Below are positions 7,844 through 17,237 of a stretch of 64,000 nucleotides of DNA, one piece after another. Numbering within the stretch: the stretch's first letter is position 1; each line of letters begins with the position of its first letter. The notes beneath the pieces were generated by a model. The model was not told the origin of the DNA. It made no database searches and saw only the letters and a program-made list of their open reading frames with translations. This DNA is from Streptomyces lavendofoliae (GTDB lineage: Bacteria > Actinomycetota > Actinomycetes > Streptomycetales > Streptomycetaceae): NCBI RefSeq assembly GCF_014649735.1, contig NZ_BMTP01000012.1, positions 186,001-250,000 of the forward strand, read 5' to 3'. The position numbers and the translations under genes were made by a program.

Positions 7844-9271
7844 TCAGCGCTTGGCGCCGGCCCAGGCGTGCTGGATGACCAGGTCGGCCTTGACCTCGGC
7901 GAGCTGGGTCGCGACGGCGGAGGGGGCCGTGCCGCCCCGGCCGCTGCGGGAGGCGAGGGCGCCGGGGACGTTCAGCACCGTGCGCACCTCGGGGGTGAGG
8001 TGCTCGGAGATCTTGGCGAACTGCTCGTCGGTGAGCTGGTCCAGCTCGATGCCGAGCGCCTCGCACTCCTTGACGCACTCGCCCGCGACCTCGTGCGCCA
8101 CCCGGAACGGCACGCCCTGCTTGACCAGCCACTCCGCGATGTCGGTCGCGAGCGAGAAGCCGGCCGGGGCGAGCTCCTCCATCCGCTCGCGGTTGACGGT
8201 GAGCGTGGCCATCATGCCGGTGAAGGCCGGCAGCAGGACCTCCAGCTGGTCGCAGGAGTCGAAGACCGGCTCCTTGTCCTCCTGGAGGTCGCGGTTGTAC
8301 GCGAGCGGGAGGGCCTTGAGGGTCGCCATGAGCCCGGTCAGGTTGCCGATGAGCCGCCCGGATTTGCCACGCGCCAGCTCGGCGATGTCCGGGTTCTTCT
8401 TCTGCGGCATGATCGACGAGCCGGTGGAGAAGGCGTCGTGCAGGGTGACGAAGGAGAACTCCTTCGTGTTCCAGATGATGACCTCCTCGGCGATCCGGGA
8501 GAGGTTCACGCCGATCATCGCGGTGATGAAGGCGAACTCGGCGACGAAGTCGCGCGACGCCGTGCCGTCGATCGAGTTGCCCGCGCTGCCGTTCTCGAAG
8601 CCGAGGTCCTTGGCGACCGCCTCCGGGTCGAGCCCCAGCGACGAGCCGGCGAGGGCGCCGGAGCCGTACGGGGAGACCGCCGTCCGCTTGTCCCACTGCC
8701 GCAGCCGCTCCGCGTCCCGGGACAGCGACTGCACATGGGCCAGCACGTGGTGCGCGAAGAGCACCGGCTGGGCGTGCTGGAGGTGCGTACGCCCCGGCAT
8801 GGCGACGTCCGGGTGCGCCTCGGCCAGCCCCACGAGGGCGTCCTGGAGCTCGGCGAGGAGGCCGCCGATGATCCGGGCGTGGTCGCGCAGGTACATCCGG
8901 AACAGCGTGGCGACCTGGTCGTTGCGGGACCGGCCCGCGCGCAGCTTGCCGCCGAGGTCCGGCCCGAGGCGCTCCAGCAGGCCGCGCTCCAGGGCGGTGT
9001 GGACGTCCTCGTCGGCGATGGTGCCGGTGAAGGAGCCGTCGGCGACGTCCGCCTCCAGCCGGTCGAGCCCCTCCAGCATGCGCGTCAGCTCGTCGGCGGT
9101 GAGCAGCCCGGCCTTGTGCAGCACGCGCGCGTGGGCGCGGGAGCCGGCGATGTCGTACGGCGCGAGGCGCCAGTCGAAGTGCACGGACGCCGACAGCCTG
9201 GCCAGCGCCTCGGCGGGACCGTCGGCGAACCGTCCGCCCCAGAGCCGGACGTCACCGTTGTTGCTGCTCAC
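7844..9271 (-). CDS. argH: Argininosuccinate lyase
   Basis: A 475-residue cytoplasmic enzyme that cleaves argininosuccinate to arginine and fumarate, the last step of arginine synthesis. The fumarate-lyase signature GSSIMPQKKNP and the N-terminal LWGGRF are intact, and length matches the family. It starts at GTG with GAGGAG upstream. It lies directly downstream of argG in the same direction, likely one transcript under the argG promoter. Confidence 0.98.
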   Translation of the reverse strand: MSSNNGDVRLWGGRFADGPAEALARLSASVHFDWRLAPYDIAGSRAHARVLHKAGLLTADELTRMLEGLDRLEADVADGSFTGTIADEDVHTALERGLLERLGPDLGGKLRAGRSRNDQVATLFRMYLRDHARIIGGLLAELQDALVGLAEAHPDVAMPGRTHLQHAQPVLFAHHVLAHVQSLSRDAERLRQWDKRTAVSPYGSGALAGSSLGLDPEAVAKDLGFENGSAGNSIDGTASRDFVAEFAFITAMIGVNLSRIAEEVIIWNTKEFSFVTLHDAFSTGSSIMPQKKNPDIAELARGKSGRLIGNLTGLMATLKALPLAYNRDLQEDKEPVFDSCDQLEVLLPAFTGMMATLTVNRERMEELAPAGFSLATDIAEWLVKQGVPFRVAHEVAGECVKECEALGIELDQLTDEQFAKISEHLTPEVRTVLNVPGALASRSGRGGTAPSAVATQLAEVKADLVIQHAWAGAKR

Positions 9272-9355
9272 TGCTTCAAGCTCCTCAAGGCTGTGGGAAG
9301 GACGCCGCCTCCCCGCCCACGGGGAACGGGGAGGCGGCTGTCGAACGAGTCCGTG

Positions 9356-10549
9356 TCAGGTCAGGTCACGCTTCGCGGCGATCTTCGACGACAGGGCGAA
9401 GATGTCGATGAAACCCTGCGCCTTGGACTGGTCGAAGGTGTCGCCCGAGTCGTACGTCGCCAGGTTGAAGTCGTAGAGGGACTCCTCGGACCTCCGGCCG
9501 GTGACGACGGCGCGCCCGCCGTGCAGGGTCATCCGGACGTCGCCGGAGACGTGCTGGTTGGCCTCGTTGATGAAGCCGTCCAGCGCCCGCTTGAGCGGCG
9601 AGAACCACAGGCCGTCGTAGACCAGCTCGCCCCAGCGCTGCTCGACCTGCCGCTTGTAGCGGGCCAGCTCGCGCTCGACGGTGACGTTCTCCAGCTCCTG
9701 GTGGGCGGTGATCAGGGCGATGGCGCCGGGGGCCTCGTAGACCTCGCGGGACTTGATGCCGACCAGCCGGTCCTCGACCATGTCGATCCGGCCGATGCCC
9801 TGGGCTCCGGCCCGCTCGTTGAGCTGCTGGATGGCCTGGAGGACGGTGACGGGCTTGCCGTCGACGGCGACCGGGACGCCCTCCTTGAAGGTGATGACGA
9901 CCTCGTCGGCCTCGCGGGGGGTGGCCGGGTTCGAGGTGTACTCGTAGATGTCCTCGATCGGCGCGTTCCAGATGTCCTCGAGGAACCCGGTCTCGACGGC
10001 ACGCCCGAAGACGTTCTGGTCGATGGAGTACGGGGACTTCTTGGTGGTCGCGATCGGCAGTTCGGCCTTCTCCGCGAAGGCGATGGCCTTGTCGCGGGTC
10101 ATGGCGTAGTCCCGGACCGGGGCGATGCACTTCAGGTCGGGGCCGAGGGCCTGGATGCCGGCCTCGAAGCGGACCTGGTCGTTGCCCTTGCCGGTGCAGC
10201 CGTGGGCGACGACCGAGGCGTCGTGCTTCTTGGCGGCGGCGACCAGGTGCTTGACGATCGCGGGCCGGGAGAGCGCCGAGACCAGCGGGTAGCGGTCCAT
10301 GTACAGCGCGTTGGCCTTGATCGCCGGGAGGCAGTACTCGTCGGCGAATTCATCCTTGGCGTCCGCGACCTCGGCCTCGACCGCACCGCAGGCGAGCGCG
10401 CGCTTGCGGATGACGTCCAGGTCCTCGCCGCCCTGGCCGACGTCCACGGCGACGGCGATGACCTCGGCACCCGTCTCCTCGGCGATCCAGCCGATGGCGA
10501 CGGAGGTGTCCAGTCCGCCCGAGTAGGCGAGTACGACGCGCTCGGTCAC
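9356..10549 (-). CDS. argG: Argininosuccinate synthase
   Basis: A 397-residue enzyme that joins citrulline and aspartate using ATP. The N-type ATP pyrophosphatase loop AYSGGLDTS is at the N-terminus and HGCTGKGNDQ follows in the usual place. The start is a GTG with AAGGAG six bases upstream, rather than the in-frame ATG seven codons earlier. It is followed by argH after 84 bases. A promoter overlapped by a candidate ARG box lies upstream, so ArgR probably represses it. Confidence 0.98.
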   Translation of the reverse strand: MTERVVLAYSGGLDTSVAIGWIAEETGAEVIAVAVDVGQGGEDLDVIRKRALACGAVEAEVADAKDEFADEYCLPAIKANALYMDRYPLVSALSRPAIVKHLVAAAKKHDASVVAHGCTGKGNDQVRFEAGIQALGPDLKCIAPVRDYAMTRDKAIAFAEKAELPIATTKKSPYSIDQNVFGRAVETGFLEDIWNAPIEDIYEYTSNPATPREADEVVITFKEGVPVAVDGKPVTVLQAIQQLNERAGAQGIGRIDMVEDRLVGIKSREVYEAPGAIALITAHQELENVTVERELARYKRQVEQRWGELVYDGLWFSPLKRALDGFINEANQHVSGDVRMTLHGGRAVVTGRRSEESLYDFNLATYDSGDTFDQSKAQGFIDIFALSSKIAAKRDLT

Positions 10550-10585
10550 GGGTTTCTCCTTACGGTGCATTCACTGACAGGTATA

Positions 10586-10614
10586 ACTATGCAGACCGCC
10601 GTATGTTTTGTCAA
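10586..10614 (-). promoter_or_regulatory. argG promoter with overlapping candidate ARG box
   Basis: On the minus strand TTGACA and CATAGT are separated by 17 bases. The segment TGCATAGTTATAC over the -10 matches the general ArgR box pattern (TGAATAATTATTCA in E. coli) at 10 of 14 positions. Repression would follow from ArgR-arginine occupying the -10. Confidence 0.6.
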
Positions 10615-10738
10615 CGCGCTCCCGAGGGGTCCCCGGGCCCTCCCGCCGCGCCGGCGCGGTGCCCGGGGCGGCGGTGCGCCACCGTCCGCGTCACGCGCGC
10701 CAACACCCGTGCCGCCGGGGCGGGTCGGGGACGGTGGC

Positions 10739-10744
10739 GATAAT
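10739..10744 (+). promoter_or_regulatory. -10 element of a leaderless promoter
   Basis: GATAAT ends 6 bases before the ATG of the flavin-reductase-like gene, which has no Shine-Dalgarno, so the transcript should begin at the start codon. Confidence 0.5.
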
Positions 10745-10750
10745 GCGCCC

Positions 10751-11344
10751 ATGGGAAAGAGATACGCACGCATCGACGGCCGGATACGCGACTTCATCGA
10801 GGAACAGCCGGTCTTCTTCACCGCGACCGCCCCCCTGACGGGTGACGGGCACGTCAACGTCTCACCGAAGGGGCGCAAGGGCACCCTGGTCGTCATCGAC
10901 GAGCTGACGCTGGCCTACCTGGACTTCGGCGGCAGCAGCGCCGAGACGGTGGCGCACCTCCGCGAGGAGGGCAACGGCAGGATCACGCTGATGTGGTGCG
11001 CCTTCTCGGGCCCGCCCAAGGTGCTGCGGGTGCACGGCACGGGTGAGGCGATCTTCCGGGACGATCCGCGCTGGGCGGAGTACATCCCGTACTTCAAGGA
11101 CGCCGACGGTCCGGCCGCCCGCGCCGTCGTGGTCGTCCACGCCCGGCGGATCAGTGACGCGTGCGGCTTCGCGGTGCCCTTCATGGACTACCGCGAGGAG
11201 CGGACGCAGCACGCCGAGCACTTCGGCCGCAAGACGGACGAGGAGTTCGCCGCGTACTGCGAGAAGAAGGACCACCTCGGGGTGAGCCTGGACGGCCTGC
11301 CGGCCCTCCCCCTGCCGCTCCCCCCACGCCCGGACGCCGCCTAG
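10751..11344 (+). CDS. Pyridoxamine 5'-phosphate oxidase-fold (split-barrel) protein
   Basis: A 197-residue protein of the flavin/F420-binding split-barrel superfamily. The first strands (VFFTATAPLTGDGHVNVSPK, then LAYLDFGGSSAETVAHLRE) match actinobacterial general-stress FMN-binding proteins of this fold. The proline-rich C-terminus is probably disordered. The cofactor (FMN or F420) and substrate cannot be told from sequence. It lies between argG and argR but on the other strand and is probably unrelated to arginine synthesis. Confidence 0.85.
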   Translation: MGKRYARIDGRIRDFIEEQPVFFTATAPLTGDGHVNVSPKGRKGTLVVIDELTLAYLDFGGSSAETVAHLREEGNGRITLMWCAFSGPPKVLRVHGTGEAIFRDDPRWAEYIPYFKDADGPAARAVVVVHARRISDACGFAVPFMDYREERTQHAEHFGRKTDEEFAAYCEKKDHLGVSLDGLPALPLPLPPRPDAA

Positions 11345-11459
11345 CCCCCCGGCCCGGGTGGGCGGGCGGTACGGCGTGGGCGAGGGGCACCGGGCGCGCC
11401 GCGCCCCGTTCGGGTGCGCGCCGGCGGCGGCGGGCGGAGTGCGCGCGTACGGTCCGGGC

Positions 11460-12185
11460 ATGCGCATCGGTCCCGTTCCCGCGTCCGCCCTCGCGTCGCT
11501 CCTCGCCGCCGTGTGCGCGCTCGCCCCGCCGCCGGCCGCCGCCGCGCCCGGGGACGCGCGACCGCTGCCGGCGCGGATGGCCGACACCGGCGGCGGCACC
11601 CAGCTGATCACCGCCGAGGCAGCCGGCACCCGGTCCACCACCGGGACGGTGACCTGGTGGGACCGGCGCGGCGGGCGGTGGGTGCGGGTGGGTTCGGCGG
11701 CGGCGCGGTTCGGCGCGAACGGCCTGGTGGAGGGGGACCGGCGGCTCCAGGGCACGTCGACCACACCGGCGGGCCTGTTCCCGCTGCCGTACGCCTTCGG
11801 CATCGACGCCCCGCCGCCGGGCACGGACGTCCCGTACCGCCGCGTGACGCGGGACTCCTGGTGGTGCCAGGACAACCGCTCGCGCGCCTACAACCGCTGG
11901 GTGGAGGGCCTGCCCCGTGACTGCCGGGCCGCCGAGGCCGAGCACCTGGTCGACTACGGGCGGCTGTACGCGCACGCCCTGGTGACCGGCTTCAACTACG
12001 ACCGCCCGGTGCGGGGGCGCGGCGCGGGCATCTTCCTGCACGTCGCGGGGCGCGGCCCGACGGCGGGGTGCGTCGCCGTCCCCGCCCGCGCGATGCGACG
12101 GATCCTGGCGTGGGCGGACCCGGCGCGGCGGCCGCACCTCGCCATCGGTACGGCGACGGGGCCGACCGCCCTCACCCGGTACTGA
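11460..12185 (+). CDS. Secreted L,D-transpeptidase-like (YkuD-fold) protein
   Basis: A 241-residue exported protein: an N-terminal signal peptide (hydrophobic residues about 6-25, Ala-rich cleavage region) precedes a catalytic-type segment IFLHVAGRGPTAGCVAVP. Its H and the S/T-x-GC cysteine match the YkuD active-site pattern. Such enzymes form L,D cross-links in peptidoglycan or are cell-wall hydrolases. It could also belong to the related DUF group with untested activity. It ends 13 bases from the convergent argR. Confidence 0.75.
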   Translation: MRIGPVPASALASLLAAVCALAPPPAAAAPGDARPLPARMADTGGGTQLITAEAAGTRSTTGTVTWWDRRGGRWVRVGSAAARFGANGLVEGDRRLQGTSTTPAGLFPLPYAFGIDAPPPGTDVPYRRVTRDSWWCQDNRSRAYNRWVEGLPRDCRAAEAEHLVDYGRLYAHALVTGFNYDRPVRGRGAGIFLHVAGRGPTAGCVAVPARAMRRILAWADPARRPHLAIGTATGPTALTRY

Positions 12186-12198
12186 CCCGGTTCCGCGC

Positions 12199-12729
12199 CT
12201 ACGTCTGCGCCAGCCGCAGCAGGTGGTCCGCCAGCGCCTGGCCGCCCGCCGGGTCGCGGGAGATGAGCAGCAGCGTGTCGTCACCCGCGATGGTGCCGAG
12301 GATGGCGTGCAGCTCGGCCTGGTCGATGGCCGACGCGAGGAACTGGGCGGCGCCCGGCGGCGTCCGGAGGACCACCAGGTTGGCGGATGCCTCGGCGGAG
12401 ATCAGCAGCTCGCCCGAGAGGCGCCGCATCCGCTCCTCCTTGGCCGACTCGCCGAGCGGGGCCTGCGGGGTGCGGAAACCGCCCTCGCTGGGCACCGCGT
12501 AGATCAGTTCGCCGCCGGTGTTGCGGATCTTCACCGCGCCCAGCTCGTCGAGGTCCCGGGAGAGCGTCGCCTGGGTGACGCTCAGCCCGTCGTCGGCGAG
12601 CAGCTTCGCCAGCTGGCTCTGGGAGCGCACCGGCTGCCGGTTGAGGATGTCCACGATCCGGCGGTGGCGTGCGGTGCGGGTCTGCGGAACGGACGGCCCG
12701 CCGTGCTCGAGGTCCTGCGCGTCGGTCAT
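12199..12729 (-). CDS. argR: Arginine repressor
   Basis: A 176-residue ArgR. An N-terminal winged HTH (RSQSQLAKLLADDGLSVTQA then TLSRDLDELGAVKI) is followed by the C-terminal arginine-binding hexamerisation domain (GTIAGDDTLLLISRD). With arginine bound it represses the arg promoters. It is the fifth gene of the argC-J-B-D-R cluster, 7 bases after argD, so it is made from the operon it controls. Confidence 0.97.
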   Translation of the reverse strand: MTDAQDLEHGGPSVPQTRTARHRRIVDILNRQPVRSQSQLAKLLADDGLSVTQATLSRDLDELGAVKIRNTGGELIYAVPSEGGFRTPQAPLGESAKEERMRRLSGELLISAEASANLVVLRTPPGAAQFLASAIDQAELHAILGTIAGDDTLLLISRDPAGGQALADHLLRLAQT

Positions 12730-12736
12730 CGTCGTC

Positions 12737-13933
12737 TCATTCTCCGGCTCGTCCTTCCCCGTTCACGCTGCTGAGGACGCCGGGCAGGGCCCGGAGGAAG
12801 GCGTCCACCTCGTCGTCACCGATGACGAGCGGCGGCATGAGCCGTACGACATCGGGAGCGGGCGCGTTCACCAGGAGGCCGGCGTCCTGAGCCGCCTGCT
12901 GCACCTGAGGCGCGAGGGGCTCGGTGAGCACGATACCCAGCAGCAGGCCCGCACCACGGACATGGGAGACCAGCGAGTGGCCCAGCGCCTCGATTCCGTC
13001 GCGCAGCTTCCCGCCCAGGCGCTTGACCTCGTCGAGGGCGGAGTCGGCGGCGAGGGTGTCGAGTACGGCGAGTCCGGCGGCGCACGCGACGGGGTTGCCG
13101 CCGAACGTCGTGCCGTGGTGGCCGGGCCTCAGCAGGTCGGCCGCCGGGCCGAACGCGACGGTCGCGCCGATCGGCAGGCCGCCGCCCAGGCCCTTGGCGA
13201 GGGTGACGACGTCCGGCTCGACGCCGTGCGCCTGGTGCTCGAACCAGTGGCCGCACCGCCCGATGCCGGTCTGCACCTCGTCGAGGACGAGGAACGTGCC
13301 GGTGGCGCGGGTGATCTCCCGGGCGGCCTTCAGGTAGCCGGGCGGCGGGACGACGACGCCGTTCTCGCCCTGGATCGGCTCGATGATGACGAACGCGGTC
13401 CGGTCGGTGACGGCCGCGCGGAGCGCGTCGGCGTCCCCGTACGGGACATGGGTGACGTCCCCGGGCAGCGGAAGGAACGGCTCCTGCTTGCCGGGCTGGC
13501 CGGTCAGGGCGAGGGATCCCATCGTCCGGCCGTGGAAGCCGCCGGTGGTGGCGACCATGTGGGTCCGGCCGGTCAGCCGCCCGATCTTGAAGACGGCCTC
13601 GTTGGCCTCGGCGCCCGAGTTGCAGAAGAAGACCCGCCCCGGGCGGCCGAGCAGCTGGAGCAGCCGTTCGGCGAGGGCCACCGGCGGCTCGGCGACGAAG
13701 AGGTTGGAGACGTGGCCGAGGGCGCCGATCTGCCGCGACACCGCCTCCACGACGGCGGGGTGCGCGTGGCCGAGGGCGTTGACGGCGATGCCGCCGACGA
13801 AGTCGAGGTACTCGGTGCCGCCCGCGTCCCAGACCCTGGCGCCCTCACCGCGTACCAGCGGCAGCCGGGGCGTGCCGTAGTTGTCCATCAGCGCGCCCTG
13901 CCAGCGCCCGGTCAGGTGCTCGTTTCCGGTCAT
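12737..13933 (-). CDS. argD: Acetylornithine aminotransferase
   Basis: A 398-residue PLP enzyme of class III that converts N-acetylglutamate semialdehyde to N-acetylornithine. The PLP lysine is in LAKGLGGGLPIGA, preceded by DEVQTGIGR, and the substrate segment FFCNSGAEANEAV is intact. Its ATG overlaps the argB stop (ATGA), so translation is coupled. Confidence 0.97.
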   Translation of the reverse strand: MTGNEHLTGRWQGALMDNYGTPRLPLVRGEGARVWDAGGTEYLDFVGGIAVNALGHAHPAVVEAVSRQIGALGHVSNLFVAEPPVALAERLLQLLGRPGRVFFCNSGAEANEAVFKIGRLTGRTHMVATTGGFHGRTMGSLALTGQPGKQEPFLPLPGDVTHVPYGDADALRAAVTDRTAFVIIEPIQGENGVVVPPPGYLKAAREITRATGTFLVLDEVQTGIGRCGHWFEHQAHGVEPDVVTLAKGLGGGLPIGATVAFGPAADLLRPGHHGTTFGGNPVACAAGLAVLDTLAADSALDEVKRLGGKLRDGIEALGHSLVSHVRGAGLLLGIVLTEPLAPQVQQAAQDAGLLVNAPAPDVVRLMPPLVIGDDEVDAFLRALPGVLSSVNGEGRAGE

Positions 13934-14832
13934 GACTCCCCCTGCGCGTCCGGCACGACCATCGTGCCGATGCCCTCGTCGGTGAAGATCTCCAGCAGGA
14001 TCGAGTGCTGCACGCGCCCGTCGATCACGCGCGCGGTGGTGACGCCGTTGCGCACGGCGTGCAGGCAGCCCTCCATCTTGGGGACCATGCCGCTGGAGAG
14101 CTCGGGCAGCAGCTTCTCCAGCTCGCCGGCGGTGAGCCGGCTGATGACCTCGTCGCTGTGCGGCCAGTCCTCGTAGAGGCCCTCGACGTCGGTGAGGACC
14201 ATCAGGGTCTCGGCACCCAGCGCCGCAGCGAGTGCCGCAGCCGCCGTATCAGCATTGACGTTGTAGACATGTCCGTCGTCCTCGGAACGGGCGATCGAGG
14301 ACACGACCGGGATGCGGCCGTTGTCCAGCAGTGCCTCGATGGCACCGGTGTCGATCCGGGTGATCTCCCCGACGCGGCCGATGTCGACGAGTTCGCCCTC
14401 GATCCGCGGCCGGTGCTTGGTGGCGGTGATGGTGTGGGCGTCCTCGCCGGTCATTCCGACGGCGAACGGGCCGTGCTGGTTGAGCAGCCCCACGAGCTCG
14501 CGCTGGACCTGTCCGGCGAGCACCATCCGGACGACGTCCATCGCCTCGGGGGTGGTGACGCGCAGGCCCGCCTTGAACTCGCTGACCAGACCCTGTTTGT
14601 CGAGCTGGGCGCTGATCTGCGGGCCGCCGCCGTGGACCACGACGGGCCGCAGCCCGGCGTGGCGCAGGAAGACGACGTCCTGGGCGAAGGCCGCCTTCAG
14701 CTCCTCGTCGATCATGGCGTTGCCGCCGAACTTGATGACGACGGTCTTGCCGTGGTGGCGGGTGAGCCAGGGCAGGGCCTCGATGAGGATCTGCGCCTTG
14801 GGCAGGGCGGTGTGCTTCCGTGTCGTGCTCAT
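13930..14832 (-). CDS. argB: Acetylglutamate kinase
   Basis: A 300-residue amino-acid kinase that phosphorylates N-acetylglutamate. KFGGNAM forms the phosphate-binding strand, VHGGGPQI the substrate loop, and VYNVNADTAAAALA the ATP-binding segment. This enzyme is the usual arginine-feedback point in actinobacteria. ATGA overlaps occur on both sides (argJ stop/argB start and argB stop/argD start). Confidence 0.97.
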   Translation of the reverse strand: MSTTRKHTALPKAQILIEALPWLTRHHGKTVVIKFGGNAMIDEELKAAFAQDVVFLRHAGLRPVVVHGGGPQISAQLDKQGLVSEFKAGLRVTTPEAMDVVRMVLAGQVQRELVGLLNQHGPFAVGMTGEDAHTITATKHRPRIEGELVDIGRVGEITRIDTGAIEALLDNGRIPVVSSIARSEDDGHVYNVNADTAAAALAAALGAETLMVLTDVEGLYEDWPHSDEVISRLTAGELEKLLPELSSGMVPKMEGCLHAVRNGVTTARVIDGRVQHSILLEIFTDEGIGTMVVPDAQGES

Positions 14833-15980
14833 GAGCTGTACGCGCTGTTCTCGTGGACGTAGTCGGCGGTGAGGTCGTTGGTCCAGATGACCGCGGACTC
14901 GGAGCCGGCCGCGAGATCGGCGGTGATCTTCACTTCGCGGTACCGCATGTCGACGAGGTCGCGGTCCTCGCCGACCGAGCCGTTCCTGCAGACCCAGACG
15001 CCGTTGATGGCGACGTTCAGCCGGTCGGGCTCGAAGGCGGCGTTCGTGGTGCCGATGGCGGACAGGACCCGGCCCCAGTTGGGGTCCTCGCCGTGGATGG
15101 CGCACTTGAGGAGGTTGTTGCGGGCGATGGAGCGGCCCACCTCGACGGCGTCCTCCTCGCTCGCCGCGTTGACCACCTCGACGCGGATGTCCTTGGACGC
15201 GCCCTCGGCGTCGCCGATGAGCTGACGGCTCAGGTCGCCGCAGACCCGGGTCACGGCCTCGGCGAAGTCCGCGTACGCGGGGGTGGCACCGGAGGCGCCG
15301 GAGGCCAGCAGCAGGACGGTGTCGTTGGTGGACATGCAGCCGTCGGAGTCGACCCGGTCGAAGGTGACGCGGGTGGCATCACGCAGCGCCTTGTCGAGCG
15401 TGGGTGCGTCGACGTCGGCGTCGGTGGTGAGGACGACGAGCATGGTGGCGAGGCCGGGGGCGAGCATGCCCGCGCCCTTGGCCATGCCGCCGACGGTCCA
15501 GCCGTCCGTCGTCACCACGGACGTCTTGTGGAGGGTGTCGGTGGTCTTGATGGCGATGGCGGCCTTCTCGCCGCCGTGCTCGGACAGCTCCTTGGCGGCC
15601 TTCTCCACCCCCGGGAGGAGCTTGTCCATCGGCAGCGGGACGCCGATGAGCCCGGTGGAGGCGACGGCGACCTCGCCCGCGCCGATCTCCAGGACCTCGG
15701 CCACCTTCTCGGCGGTGGCGTGGGTGTCCTGGAAGCCCTGGGGGCCGGTGCAGGCGTTGGCGCCGCCCGAGTTGAGGACGACCGCACGCAGCTCGCCGGT
15801 CTTCAGGACCTGCTCGGACCACAGGACGGGCGCGGCCTTGACGCGGTTGGAGGTGAAGACGCCCGCGGCGGCACGGCGCGGCCCGGCGTTGACCACGAGG
15901 GCCAGGTCCGGGTTGCCGTTCGCCTTGATCCCGGCGGCGACGCCCGCCGCCGTGAATCCCTTTGCTGCCGTCACGCTCAC
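14829..15980 (-). CDS. argJ: Glutamate N-acetyltransferase / ornithine acetyltransferase
   Basis: A 383-residue ArgJ that recycles the acetyl group from acetylornithine to glutamate. The self-cleavage site is seen in KGAGMLAPGLATML, where the Thr of ATML becomes the nucleophile of the beta chain. The start is the GTG of VSVTAAKGF, with GGAG 8 bases upstream. About 200 bases holding an imperfect tandem repeat separate it from argC, unlike the tight spacing of the rest of the operon. Confidence 0.96.
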   Translation of the reverse strand: MSVTAAKGFTAAGVAAGIKANGNPDLALVVNAGPRRAAAGVFTSNRVKAAPVLWSEQVLKTGELRAVVLNSGGANACTGPQGFQDTHATAEKVAEVLEIGAGEVAVASTGLIGVPLPMDKLLPGVEKAAKELSEHGGEKAAIAIKTTDTLHKTSVVTTDGWTVGGMAKGAGMLAPGLATMLVVLTTDADVDAPTLDKALRDATRVTFDRVDSDGCMSTNDTVLLLASGASGATPAYADFAEAVTRVCGDLSRQLIGDAEGASKDIRVEVVNAASEEDAVEVGRSIARNNLLKCAIHGEDPNWGRVLSAIGTTNAAFEPDRLNVAINGVWVCRNGSVGEDRDLVDMRYREVKITADLAAGSESAVIWTNDLTADYVHENSAYSS

Positions 15981-16030
15981 TGTGCTTCTCCGTTCGCCCC
16001 GCCGTGGTGGCGGTTGATGTCCCTGTCTCC

Positions 16031-16196
16031 CGCGCGGCCCGAAAGCGCGCGTATCGTGCACCTCAGCGGCCCGGCGGCCACCCGCGCGTCGCTCACCCTG
16101 CCGCTCCGTTCGCTTCTCCGCCCGCGCGGCCCGAAAGCGCGCGCATCGTCGTCGACCGCGGCCCGGCGGCCACGCGCGCGTCGCTCACGGTGCGAC
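16031..16196. repeat. Imperfect ~92-bp tandem duplication between argC and argJ
   Basis: A segment of about 74 bases starting CGCGCGGCCCGAAAGCGCGC at 16031 recurs at 16123 with few changes. The second copy runs over the argC stop codon. Both copies hold GC-rich self-complementary arms. It looks like a local duplication of the argC 3' end that enlarged the argC-argJ gap. It may form RNA hairpins affecting argJ expression. Confidence 0.7.
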
Positions 16197-17213
16197 TCCG
16201 ATCGTGGAAAGGCCCGTGTCCTCGGGGAGCCCGAGGGCGATGTTCATGCTCTGCACCGCGCCGCCGGCGGTGCCCTTGGTGAGGTTGTCGATGGCGCTGA
16301 TCGCGATGACGCGACCCGCCGCCGCGTCGTACGCGACCTGGACCTGCACGGCGTTGGAGCCGTAGACGGACGCCGTCGCCGGCCAGCGACCCTCGGGAAG
16401 GAGGTGGACGAACGGCTCGTCGGCGTACGCCTTGGCGTACGCGGCCCGGACGTCGTCGGCCGTGGTGCCCGGCTTCGCCTTGGCGCTGCACGTGGCGAGG
16501 ATGCCGCGGGCCATGGGGGCGAGGGTCGGGGTGAAGGAGACGGTGACCGGCTCGCCGGCGACCGCGCCGAGGTTCTGCATCATCTCGGGCGTGTGCCGGT
16601 GGCCGCCGCCGACGCCGTACGGACTCATGGAGCCCATGACCTCGGAGCCGAGCAGGTGCGGCTTGAGCGCCTTGCCCGCGCCGGAGGTGCCGGTCGCGGC
16701 GACGATCACCGCTTCGGGCTCGGCGAGGCCGCCGGCGTACGCGGGGAAGAGCGCCAGCGACACGGCGGTGGGGTAACAACCGGGCACCGCGACGCGCTTG
16801 GCCCCCTCCAGCGCGGCGCGGGCACCCGGCAGTTCGGGGAGGCCGTAGGGCCAGGTGCCGGCGTGCGCGGAGCCGTAGAACCGCTCCCAGTCGGCGGCGT
16901 CCCTGAGCCGGAAGTCGGCGCCCATGTCGACGACCAGGACATCGTCGCCGAGCTGCTCGGCGACGGCGGCGGACTGGCCGTGCGGCAGGGCGAGGAAGAC
17001 GACGTCGTGACCGGCCAGGGCCTCGGCGGTGGTCGGCTCGAGGACCCGGTCGGCGAGCGGCACCAGGTGCGGCTGCAGCGCGCCGAGCGTCTGGCCGGCG
17101 TTGGAGTGGCCGGTCAGCGCGCCGATCTCGACCCGGGGGTGGCCGAGGAGCAGACGGAGCACCTCTCCGCCCGCGTATCCGCTCGCGCCCGCCACTGCTG
17201 CTCGTACTGCCAT
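16185..17213 (-). CDS. argC: N-acetyl-gamma-glutamyl-phosphate reductase
   Basis: A 342-residue NADPH-dependent enzyme for the third step of arginine synthesis. The N-terminal Rossmann motif (GASGYAGGEVLRLL) and catalytic cysteine in PGCYPTAVSLAL are intact. It is first of the argC-J-B-D-R operon and has a good Shine-Dalgarno (GAGGAGG). A promoter with candidate ARG boxes lies 25-55 bases upstream. Confidence 0.97.
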   Translation of the reverse strand: MAVRAAVAGASGYAGGEVLRLLLGHPRVEIGALTGHSNAGQTLGALQPHLVPLADRVLEPTTAEALAGHDVVFLALPHGQSAAVAEQLGDDVLVVDMGADFRLRDAADWERFYGSAHAGTWPYGLPELPGARAALEGAKRVAVPGCYPTAVSLALFPAYAGGLAEPEAVIVAATGTSGAGKALKPHLLGSEVMGSMSPYGVGGGHRHTPEMMQNLGAVAGEPVTVSFTPTLAPMARGILATCSAKAKPGTTADDVRAAYAKAYADEPFVHLLPEGRWPATASVYGSNAVQVQVAYDAAAGRVIAISAIDNLTKGTAGGAVQSMNIALGLPEDTGLSTIGVAP

Positions 17214-17237
17214 CGAACCCTCCTCATCGATGGCATG

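Noticed and set aside
7868..11344. A very long rightward open frame (over 1100 codons) opposite argH and argG
   Set aside because: It is antisense to two certain enzymes and has the Arg/Gly/Val-rich composition of a high-GC shadow frame. Only its last 198 codons, starting at 10751, form a real gene.
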